The notes beneath the pieces were generated by a model. The model worked only from the letters and a program-made list of their open reading frames with translations. It did no database searches and had not been told where the DNA came from. A DNA stretch of 64,000 bases, taken from NCBI GenBank assembly GCA_932294295.1, contig OW028573.1, positions 57,265,829 through 57,329,828 of the forward strand, in the 5' to 3' direction. Position 1 is the first letter of the stretch. Every line of letters starts with the position of its first letter. Below are positions 50,398 to 58,654 of this stretch, piece by piece. The translations under genes and the position numbers were made by a program. The DNA comes from Alitta virens. Taxonomy: Eukaryota; Annelida; Polychaeta; Phyllodocida; Nereididae.

Positions 50398-50700
50398 GGG
50401 CATTCACACTGTCACGGGTACGACTTACGAGTGACCACATATGGAAATATTTTTTTACTCTTGCTCATCCTTGGCCATACATGATTAACTCACCAAGTGT
50501 TTCAAGGATAATCTTGCTAATTCGTAGGTTGTCCAATGTCTACCCAGTATCAGATCAGTCCACATTTTGCCCAATGTTGTTATTGCCAATTGTCTCACCA
50601 GATCAGTGTCAAGTTGGCCTTACATTGTCAGGTCAGCCCACTGTTGGCCCAATGTCTGGCTAGCGGTTGGCCCAGTTAGAATGCTGAATGCATGTGATTC
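50398..50700. mobile_element. Non-autonomous element end with GTTGGCCCAATGT microrepeats
   Basis: Starts GGGGCATTCACACTGTCACG. The first ~130 bp is the inverse of 46,835-46,980. Degenerate repeats of TTGGCCCAATGT and CAGATCAGTC-like units follow. No ORF. Confidence 0.5.
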
Positions 50701-51369
50701 AGTCACATAATCTAACCTTATTGATCTGAATGCAAGTGTTATTTCACAGATATGACAACCAATTTTTTTCCAGCGCAACAGATATAAACTGGAGACTTTT
50801 TTGAAAATGTATCACCTCACAAAGAATATGACCTTTCTTGGCTTGCTCCAGTTGACAGTTGTTTGTATTGTGGTGAGTTTTCTCTTTTCCGGGTGCACTT
50901 CGGCCGCTAGTGTCTGGCCTTTTTGGGAGACTGTGTTTTGGCGTGGTGTGCCCTGCTGCGGGCGCGTTACTCCCTGGTTTTTTTCTGCCTCTCGGTTGGG
51001 GTTACCATTTGTTTTTTCCCGTCACTGTCAGTTTTGACAGGATTAAGTGTGACACAACACGCTCGGTTAAGGTCTGGCTGGGTTCCGTAAAGTAATTACT
51101 GTTATTTAGCTTTTGTGCCTTTGACTTAGGTACTCAATCTGTTTGCCTTGCAGAGAGTACTTTGTCTGGCTGTGTTCCGAGCATGAAATACCAATGTGGG
51201 GGTGGGATTATCCCCCAGCATTCTCCACCATTCACTGCCGGCAGCGTAGATGATGATGTGCCACCAGCCAGTATGTGTAGCCACAATGTATGAACCTGAC
51301 ACAGAGGATGCCTCCACCTGGCATTTGTTGGAAGAGCCGAGCCAGCACATGGTTAAAAGTTTGTGAATA
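50701..51369. other. Spacer without recognised content
   Basis: A GC-richer patch at 50,880-51,000 has open frames on the plus strand (for example a Cys/Trp-rich 78-residue one) with no domain or splice support. I see no gene. Confidence 0.4.
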
Positions 51370-51940
51370 AAACATAGGCTGCGTTGCAGCTAAACCCTCA
51401 GCGAATTCACAAAGCACACAGGCATCATTAAAATTGTTAAGCGTTCATCCGAGGGTGTTACACTTTCATTTCCAGAGCAGAACTCCAACACACTTTTGTT
51501 TCTAGAGCTGAACTCCAACACTAATGCACTTACCCTAATGAAATTTTATACAGTAACACTCCATATGGCCTAGTGGTGCCTTGTGATAGCCGCACTGACA
51601 TATTCTGGCAATCTTTTACAACCGAAACAATTGCCACTTAGCCTACATAGCCTGTTACGCAATGCTAATTAGAGTCCAATATGTCCTATTTTTTTAACTC
51701 TTGAATTTCTCCATTTGTTCATTATATTCTCTTAAGTGTGAAATAATGCAGTGTTCCCATGAGTTGTCACAAAGTCTGATAATGTCTTAGTTTATTTTTG
51801 TAAAAAAGTAAGGCCCGTATTAAGTCTTAATTTTTTCCACTAAGTCTTACATTGATGCAAACATATTATTATAATTTCTTACAAATATTTTACTTCTTAT
51901 GAAGGCAAACCTGCAGGAACCCTGTATTAACAGCAATCCA
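51370..51940. mobile_element. Foldback-family repeat, third copy
   Basis: Runs parallel to 15,921-16,230: AACATAGGCTGC, GCAGCTAAACCCTCAGCGAA, TAATGCACTTACCCTAATGA, then AGCCTGTTACGCAATGCTAA. Its inverted arm is missing, so this is a half element. Confidence 0.6.
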
Positions 51941-52197
51941 TTCTGTTCAGAGTAAAGCTAAGTGAACATAAAAAGTATTGTTTATTCTTTTTCCTGTCAT
52001 TTAATTGTTCTGTTTCAAAGATTTTATGCACAATAAGGAATATTTAGTTTGCTAGAATTATCAACACATGAGCATGTTCCCTTAACTAATCTACAACTAA
52101 CATTATCATTTATATGTCCAAAATAGTCATATATGGGCTATGGCAATGATCCTAAGGAATATGAAATTCAGCAACAATGTTATGCCACATAAAGCTG

Positions 52198-52320
52198 TTG
52201 GGTATAATTTCATACAAAATTAACCTTGAAGGTTTGTATTTACTTGTATTTAAAAAAATAAAGTCTAAATACAAATAAATACAAATTTTAAAGGTTAATT
52301 TTGTATGGAATGATACTCAA
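52198..52320. repeat. Near-perfect ~55-bp-arm hairpin
   Basis: TTGGGTATAATTTCATACAA followed by AATTAACCTT is mirrored by AAGGTTAATTTTGTATGG and GATACTCAA, with a short A/T-rich centre at about 52,255. There are few mismatches between the arms. No ORF. Confidence 0.75.
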
Positions 52321-52580
52321 CACACACATTTTAATGCATTTATAAGTCAAAATATCTTTTGCTCACTGTTTACATTTAGCTGGCAACTGAAGAAACTATA
52401 TATTATCAATTGCCATATTCCCTTCAACAGTTACTGAATTGTTGGGTTGCTGATTTGCATTAAATCTATGGCATTCAAATTAGTATTTATAACCAACACC
52501 TTACAGGTGTATATGACAAAAACAATAATAAGTATTGGAGTCAAGTGAATGTAATATAGATCATTATGCAACTAATTATT

Positions 52581-52760
52581 ATAAAATTGCTAATTATAAA
52601 CAAAAACTATTGAATGGGTTGAGCATGGCAATACTATTATCAAATATTTAATAATTGCACATGAATTGTCATTGCTAAGTATGGGATGCTAAGTAATATG
52701 AAGGAAGCAACACAATATTTAGCATTTTTTTCTGGATTTTCCAATATTATTGTTATGTTT
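52581..52760 (+). repeat. AT-rich dispersed repeat left of the Harbinger element
   Basis: About 180 bp including TTGAATGGGTTGAGCATGGC and GCTAAGTATGGGATGCTAAG recur in the same orientation at 58,243-58,445, on the other side of the Harbinger element. Confidence 0.75.
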
Positions 52761-53037
52761 GTATTTAATACTTTTAATATTACATACTATTGTTAGTATG
52801 GTTAGAGTTTATTTCTAAGCTTACAAATACACAATGTAATTAAATACACTAGGTAATTCTCAATCCACATATGGACCTCATCTATTATGAATAGGACAGG
52901 CCTTACCATCTGCCTATATTATCTAAGAATTACAATAGACCACTCTACTTGTACAATTAGATTAAGTAGCCAACAGCTGGATAACCAGCCTCTGTATTGA
53001 TCCATTGATCCTTTGGATCCCTTAGATCTCAGCCTTA

Positions 53038-53095
53038 AGCCCCTGTCACACGGGCCGGTTGTGCCGTAGTGAACCCGTAGTATTACGTAATAGTT
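53038..53095 (+). repeat. Harbinger left terminal inverted repeat (58 bp)
   Basis: Starts AGCCCCTGTCACACGGGCCG and is identical over 58 bp to the reverse complement of the right end. It contains GTGCCGTAGTGAAC and the palindrome TATTACGTAATA. Confidence 0.95.
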
Positions 53096-53146
53096 ATGTA
53101 ACAGCTCTTTCCGCCGGTTTGGCGGCAGCAAAAAGGGGCGGGGCAG

Positions 53147-53375
53147 CACCCGGCGGGTAACCCGCCAGGTTATACGGGTAAACCCGCCGGGTTCTACGGG
53201 TTACCCGCCGGGTTACCCGCCGGCTTTCACGGGTTACTGCCGGGTACGGCAAATTAGTTGACGGCTTCCAGGGGTAGCCCGGCGGCTTCCACGGGTTGCC
53301 CGGCGGCTTCCACGGGTTGCCCGGCGGCTTCCACGGGTCACCCGCCGGCTTCCACGGGTTAACCCGGCGGCTGGC
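53147..53375 (+). repeat. Left subterminal array, 21-bp period
   Basis: Units such as GGCTTCCACGGGTTGCCCGG recur with a 21-bp spacing, cleanest at 53,260-53,350 and more degenerate before that. Strongly GC-rich against an AT-rich genome. Confidence 0.88.
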
Positions 53376-53400
53376 TATCTCGTGGAATTTGCCAAAAATG

Positions 53401-53408
53401 TATAAATA
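53401..53408 (+). promoter_or_regulatory. TATA box of the transposase gene
   Basis: TATAAATA directly after the left array and 58 bp upstream of the transposase ATG, leaving room for a short leader. Confidence 0.65.
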
Positions 53409-53465
53409 GGGGCTGCATCTGTTGTTCTCCATCATTCTGTCTCCGGCTGCTGAAGAGGAAAGACC

Positions 53466-54806
53466 ATGTACATGCATCAACCCCAACGAAATAGAGCCTT
53501 GCTACTACTAGCTGCTCAGGCCAATTATACACTTATTTTACAACTTGCTTGTATGGAAGCACTAGCTGAGGAGGAGGAGGAGGAGAGGAAGAGAGAAGAA
53601 GAAAGAGAACTGGCAGCCAGGAGGAGGAGGAGGAGGAGGAGGAGGTTTTGGGTGAAGCCTTGGCTGTTGAGAAGACCGCAGATGGGATATTATGATCGTC
53701 TACTGAGAGAACTGTTCCACGAAGACACCCCAAGTTATACCAACTTTATGAGAATGGAACCAGCCATTTTCCGAGAGATCGTTGGCAAAATTGGTCATAG
53801 GATTAGAAAACAAAACAGCTGTATGAGGGAAGCTTTGGACCCAGGACACAGACTTGCCATCACCCTGCGCTATTTGGCAACTGGAAACAGCTACAAGTCC
53901 CTCATGTATGGCTTTAGAGTGGCCCACAACACCATCAGCTTGATAATTCGAGAAGTCTGTGAAGCCATAATTGCAGAGTATTCCGATGAACTCCTGACCT
54001 GCCCCTCAACTCCAGAAGAGTGGAGAAAAGTCGCTGAACTATTCTTTTCGAGATGGAACTTTCCTCATTGTGTTGGAGCCATTGATGGAAAGCATGTGGC
54101 CATCAGATGTCCTCCCAAAGGTGGTTCCGTGTACTACAACTACAAGGGATACCACTCCATTGTACTCATGGCTCTTGTGGATGCTGACTACAAGTTCCTT
54201 AATGTAGACTGTGGAGCTAACGGAGCTGGATCGGACGGAGGAGTATTTAGCACGACAGTCCTGAGGGAAGCACTTGAAGAAGGGACCCTTGGGTTACCGC
54301 CACCTGAACCAATCGTTCCTGGTGAAAGACCTCTTCCCTACTTCATTGTCGGAGATGATGCCTTTCCTTTGAAAACCTGGCTGATGAAGCCACTGCCCCT
54401 AAGAAACATGACCAAGGAGCAGAGGATATACAATTACCGACTCTCCCGGGCAAGAAGAATTGTGGAAAATGCATTTGGGATCCTTTCAGCAAGGTTCAGG
54501 TGTCTCCTGACTACCATGCCACAGAGGACCAAGACAGTGGAATCCATAGTCCTTGCATGCTGCTGCCTCCACAATCTGATGCGAATAAGGTATCCAACTA
54601 CCCAGAACACCATGGTGGACCAGGAAGATCCAGACACACATGTAATCACCCCAGGAACTTGGAGGGCAGCTGGAGAAATTGATGAAATGCCACCACCCAC
54701 TAGAGGCCATTCAATGACTGGTGTAGCCAAGAGTCAACGGCAGTACCTGGTAGACTATGTTAATTCAGAAGAAGGAAGTGTGCCATGGCAAGATGACATG
54801 GTATAA
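53466..54806 (+). CDS. PIF/Harbinger transposase (HARBI1-like DDE nuclease)
   Basis: Uninterrupted 446-aa ORF without introns. It has an acidic then Arg-rich N-terminus (about residues 35-60), a helix-turn-helix-like part (ALDPGHRLAITLRYLATG...), and the DDE nuclease core. Core motifs are GAIDGKHVAIRCP (first Asp), LVDADYKFLNVD with GSDGGVF, GDDAFPLKTWLMKPLP (second catalytic Asp block), and RARRIVENAFGILSARFR (catalytic Glu). All expected acidic residues are present and there are no stops, so it looks active. The stop codon TAA overlaps an AATAAA signal (54805-54810). HARBI1-family transposases need a partner Myb/SANT or MADF protein for nuclear import and DNA binding; the convergent gene fits that role. 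The start ATG at 53466 (MYMHQ...) is the first after the TATA box. Confidence 0.95.
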   Translation: MYMHQPQRNRALLLLAAQANYTLILQLACMEALAEEEEEERKREEERELAARRRRRRRRRFWVKPWLLRRPQMGYYDRLLRELFHEDTPSYTNFMRMEPAIFREIVGKIGHRIRKQNSCMREALDPGHRLAITLRYLATGNSYKSLMYGFRVAHNTISLIIREVCEAIIAEYSDELLTCPSTPEEWRKVAELFFSRWNFPHCVGAIDGKHVAIRCPPKGGSVYYNYKGYHSIVLMALVDADYKFLNVDCGANGAGSDGGVFSTTVLREALEEGTLGLPPPEPIVPGERPLPYFIVGDDAFPLKTWLMKPLPLRNMTKEQRIYNYRLSRARRIVENAFGILSARFRCLLTTMPQRTKTVESIVLACCCLHNLMRIRYPTTQNTMVDQEDPDTHVITPGTWRAAGEIDEMPPPTRGHSMTGVAKSQRQYLVDYVNSEEGSVPWQDDMV

Positions 54807-54820
54807 TAAAGAAACCACAA

Positions 54821-55646
54821 AACAACCCCGGCCTTTTTCAAGGCCACCAAATCCTCCCAAAAGAGCAGACCATGTACACTTCTTGTGTAATAAAAAAAAA
54901 GTTCCTGTCTGACCCACACAAAATATTTTATTGGTTCAGAAGTGCCGTAGTTGTTGGTTGTTCAGAAATGCCGTATTTGTTGTTTTTTTTGGTTTAATAA
55001 AGTTTTCATATTTCCTTATAGCAAACAAAGTTGCAATTAACTTAAGTGTGGTGGTGTCAGGGTTACTAATATTTAGCAAAGAAGATTTTTTTTGTTCAGA
55101 AGTGCCGTAGTTGTTTCTTGTTCAGAAGTGCCGTACTTTTTTTTTTGTTCAGAAGTGCCGTACTTTCATTATTTTCATTGCAGTATAATAGAAAAAACTA
55201 CGGCAGTTCTGAAGCAAAAAAAATAATACGGCACTTCTGAACAAGACACAACTACGGCACTTCTGAACAAAAAAAAAGTACGGCACTTCTGAACAAGAAA
55301 CAACTACGGCAGTTCTGAACCAAAAAAATGGTGTCTTCTTTGCTCAAAATTATTAAGTTAGTAACAAATTTGTTTGCTAAAGAAATATGAAAACAGTAAA
55401 GTGTGATAATATGCAATCTACTGAAAGATAGTTCAAGTGTATAATAAAGAAATATTGTGATCTAATCCAAAGGAAATATGAACAAGTTTATTTTGTACTA
55501 AAATATTATTATTTTTTGGACAAAGATAGAGGAAAGTTTGGAGGGTTTTGGGAACTTTTTTTTTTGATTGCTTGTTAACACAAATATGTGTACAAGGCGT
55601 GCTCTTTTGGGAGGATTTGGTGGCCTTGAAAAAGGCCGGGGTTGTT
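54821..55646. repeat. Large inverted repeat between the two Harbinger genes
   Basis: From AACAACCCCGGCCTTTTTCA at the left to its reverse complement at the right (ending 55,646), roughly 400-bp arms match along their length. Paired landmarks are CCACCAAATCCTCCCAAAAG, AGTTTTCATATTTCC, AGCAAACAAA and AGCAAAGAAGA. The centre is near 55,185. Each arm carries about five copies of GTTCAGAAGTGCCGTA or close variants (left at about 54,933, 54,960, 55,094, 55,120 and 55,147; right inverted at about 55,199, 55,230, 55,253, 55,278 and 55,303). Both genes run into it, so it supplies both 3' UTRs. Confidence 0.88.
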
Positions 55647-55700
55647 TGGCCTCGAAAAAGGCCGGGGTTGTTTGGCCTTGAAAAAGGCCGGGGTTGTCTA
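55622..55700 (-). repeat. 26-bp tandem repeat x3 with GGCCTT...AAGGCC hairpins
   Basis: Three copies of GGCCTTGAAAAAGGCCGGGG plus GTTGTT, at about 55,622, 55,648 and 55,674. Each can fold on itself. A single mirrored copy lies at 54,829-54,846 beyond the transposase stop. Confidence 0.85.
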
Positions 55701-55712
55701 CAAGTTGGTTGT

Positions 55713-56880
55713 CTACAAGTTGAGATACTGGCTCATATTGAGTGGTGTTGAGCTACTAGGTGGCATTTCAGAAATCATCGACGGAGGGCCAGAAGGAGGC
55801 AGTGAAGATGGTCCAGCTGCAGTTGCAGGTGGCCAATTCTTTTGTGGACTCAGGATGGTCGTGTACTGAAGCCCAGGAGGAGGAGGAGGAGGAGGAGCGA
55901 AGAACTGCTGCTGGTGCTGCTGCTGGTGCTGCTGCTGGTGGTGCTGCTGCTGGTGCTGATGCTGGTGCTGCTGGTGCTGGGGTTGCTGTGGCTGCCTTCT
56001 GTTCCTCATAAGGTTTCCTTTTAATTGGAAAATCATAGGCATCAGCTGCGTATGAAAGTCATCGAATGTGTCCGTGTCCATCATCAGGCACTCCGCAACG
56101 ATGTAGTCTCCCATCGCCCGGATTCTCCTTTCGTGGAGATCTACTGGATGACGAGGAGGAGGAGCAGCAGCAGCCATTTGGTGAAAAGATGCCTGCAGGG
56201 CACCTGTTGAGCTCCTGGCCAATTCCATGAGCTTGTCCATTCTTCTTTGCTGATGGGGTTCCTCCTGGGGTTCCTGTCTACGTTTCTTGTAGGGGCCGCC
56301 CTTGGAACGCTTGGCAGGAGCTGGGGGGATATCCATGGAAATATCCGGGTCATCCGAAATCTCCAGGGGCCCGAATTCTTCTGCAGCACTGCTGCTGTTA
56401 TCTTTTGCAAGTCTTTTTGAAAGAACATTGCTTCCTTGTCGACTGGGAATTCTAGTGATATGGTCAACTAGAAATCCGAAGTTGGCACATATCCACTGTT
56501 CTTTCTCTGTGGGATTTCTCTTGGCAGTTCCGGATGGCCCCTGCCTCATAAGTTTTCCGGCACTAGTCCTGATGGATTCAAGCCAAGTCCTGAGTTGCAA
56601 ACCGGTGCAGGGAACACTCAACTTGGCAGCCATTGCATTAAGGAGGGCCGTCTTCTTCCCGGTGTCCTTGTAATCCGATAGGGTCCGGTCATAAAATATT
56701 GGGTGGTCCCTGTACCAATCCGCAACTTCCTGTTCATCCTGGTGTGGCAGGAAGAGCTTATCCTGCTTCTTCCGAGGCTCATTTCCTCTACCTGAGAAAA
56801 CAGGTGATGCAGGACCTGCAGAGCGAGCAGGTGAAGTGTCAGGAGAAGTTGCAGGTGCAGGAGCAGGCGCAGGTGCAGGA

Positions 56881-56912
<32 letters not shown>

Positions 56913-57191
56913 AGACTTCTCGGACTCATCCGTGCTGGCAGCATCTGAGGATGACCTCGTGGCAATTTTTCGTCTCTTGGCAGGTACAGTACGCTTGGCA
57001 GGTACAGTCCGCTTGGCAGGTGCAGACTTCTTCACCATCTTCTCCTTCACAGGAAGAGCACTCTTCTTCTTTGATGAAGCAGAAGATACTTCATCATCGC
57101 TGGCTTGAAGTGAAGAGAGCGATTTCTCTGTGTCCTCAGCAGGAACTGCAGTTGTCCTGGTCCTAGGTGCAGTAATTTTCTTCATCGGCAT
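55713..57191 (-). CDS. Harbinger accessory DNA-binding protein (MADF/Myb-SANT-like)
   Basis: Uninterrupted 492-aa ORF convergent with the transposase. The N-terminus (1-95) is Lys/Ser-rich with repeated PAKRTV units, like a histone-tail or nuclear-import region. An Ala-Pro dipeptide run follows. A MADF-like domain spans about residues 150-250: EQEVADWYRDHPIFYDRTLS, then KDTGKKTALLNAMAAKL, TWLESIRTSAGKL and EQWICANFGFLVDHI. A Lys/Arg/Gln-rich middle (PAKRSKGGPYKKRRQEP) and a Gln/His-rich then Pro-rich C-terminus complete it. PIF/Harbinger elements typically encode a Myb/SANT or MADF partner that binds the ends and brings transposase to the nucleus. That role is inferred from position and domain. 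A possible minus-strand TATA box lies about 90 bp upstream (57280-57287). Confidence 0.9.
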
Positions 57192-57279
57192 GATAAAAAA
57201 TATTTTCTGGAGCAGTGTATTCTTTGTCTTCTCAATTTGGTAGCAAGATGCTGAATGATCTGATAGCCACTGGTCAATC

Positions 57280-57287
57280 TTTATATA
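57280..57287 (-). promoter_or_regulatory. TATA box of the MADF-type gene
   Basis: TTTATATA on the plus strand reads TATATAAA on the minus strand, 89 bp upstream of the ATG at 57191. Confidence 0.55.
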
Positions 57288-57400
57288 CTGCCTGGATAAC
57301 GTACCCCGCTGTGATTACATAATAAACCCAGCTCATTGCGTCATTGCGTCGCATTGGATCCACACAGGATGACACTGGGCAAACACGATTGCTTGCTATG

Positions 57401-57810
57401 CAAGCCGGCGGGTTAACCGTGGAAGCCGCCGGGCTAACCGTCAAAGCCGGCGTGTTAACCGTCAAAGCCGGCGGGTTAACCGTAGAACCCCTCAACAAGC
57501 CGCCGGCTTTACTAAAGGGTGAATTTAGGGACGGTTAATTGGCGGGTTCTACGGGTCGCCCGCCGGCTTCTACGGGTCACCCGCCGGCTTTTACGGGTCA
57601 CCCGCCGGCTTCTACGGGTCACCCGCCGGCTTCCACGGTTTTTTTTTTTTTTTTTTTTCACCCGTGAGATTTCTACGGTTGTGCCATGCAAGCATGGCAC
57701 AACCGGCTACCGGGGCCGGGTTTCGCGGCTTGGCCAAGGGTCCCACGGGTGCTTGACGGGTATCCACGGGTATCCACGGGTATCCACGGGTGGCCGTATT
57801 GGGGCCGCCG
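57401..57810 (-). repeat. Right subterminal arrays, 21-bp period
   Basis: Two blocks. The first, 57,401-57,488, has four units of AAGCCGGCGGGTTAACCGTG type at exactly 21 bp. The second, about 57,540-57,640, has units like GGCTTCTACGGGTCACCCGC, also at 21 bp. A TATCCACGGG triplet (10-bp period) follows near 57,765-57,790. A T-run near 57,640-57,659 interrupts. Confidence 0.88.
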
Positions 57811-57836
57811 GCTTCGAGCCGGGTAGCGATTTCCGC

Positions 57837-57894
57837 AACTATTACGTAATACTACGGGTTCACTACGGCACAACCGGCCCGTGTGACAGGGGCT
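57837..57894 (-). repeat. Harbinger right terminal inverted repeat (58 bp)
   Basis: Exact reverse complement of 53038-53095, ending in GGCCCGTGTGACAGGGGCT. Confidence 0.95.
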
Positions 57895-58094
57895 ATAGTG
57901 CTGTAGCCACCTAGTGGCCATCTCTGGCCTACCTCTTATGTAAGAGTAAGCCAAGAGTATATAATAGAGGAGAACACCACTGAACTTGATCTGTCATTCT
58001 GAACTTCATCCTTCATCATCACTTTATGTTTCATCATATAAAGCCTCTCAACTCTACATCAGACTTTGTCTTCCATATTATATTATGAACAAAA

Positions 58095-58600
58095 AAAGAA
58101 TGATGAAACAAATGTCAAAAAGAAGCTTAAAAGTGAAAGTACTTGGCAAACTGTTGCTGATGTAAGGATCATAGAGTCATTGATATGAGGGTTTAAAAGA
58201 TTACCCGTCCAAATTTTCATATTTTCCATATGAAATAGAATTATGAAATTGCTTATTATAAACAAAAACTGTTGAATGGGTTGAGCATGGCAATACTATG
58301 ATGAAATATTTAATAATTGGATGCACATGAATTGTATAACATTTACGGCTGTCATTGCTAAGTATGGGATGCTAAGGAAATTGACGGAAGCAACATAATT
58401 TTTAGCATCTTTTCCAGATTTTCCATTATTATGCAAAAAAGAAGGATGAACAAATGTGAAAATGAAGCTTAAAAGTGAAAGTACTATAATCTAGATAAAT
58501 CATGTCGTCATTGATATGAGGGTTTGAAAGAGTACCAAATTTTCATATTTTCCTTATTATATAAAGTTATGTCATTAATTGTCATGAAACCCCAAAAAGG
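58095..58600 (+). repeat. AT-rich dispersed repeat right of the Harbinger element, partly duplicated in tandem
   Basis: The segment at 58,243-58,445 matches 52,581-52,760. A second motif (AAGCTTAAAAGTGAAAGTAC followed by CATTGATATGAGGGTTT) occurs twice, near 58,125 and 58,467, showing a ~340-bp tandem duplication. The part at 58,480-58,640 also resembles 16,680-16,885. Confidence 0.65.
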
Positions 58601-58654
58601 TATCTTTACACTATTTTAGACATATTCTTATTAAGTTCTGTATGCAGGCTTGTT

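Larger units (their letters stand above)
53038..57894 (+). mobile_element. Autonomous PIF/Harbinger DNA transposon, apparently intact
   Basis: A 4,857-bp element bounded by 58-bp perfect inverted repeats (53038-53095 and 57837-57894). It encodes a plus-strand DDE transposase and a convergent minus-strand MADF-type protein, the usual two-gene plan of the superfamily. GC-rich subterminal arrays lie inside both ends. A large inverted repeat separates the two genes. Target duplication: the flanking triplets are TAA on the left and TAT on the right (or TTA and ATA, depending on where the end is set), close to but not a perfect 3-bp TWA-type duplication. Confidence 0.93.

Noticed and set aside
53260..53360. 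CRISPR-like regular repeats
   Set aside because: The units are contiguous 21-mers without unique spacers, in a eukaryotic transposon.
56836..57108. Plus-strand Ala/Gly-rich frame
   Set aside because: Shadow of the Ala-Pro run in the minus-strand MADF-type protein.
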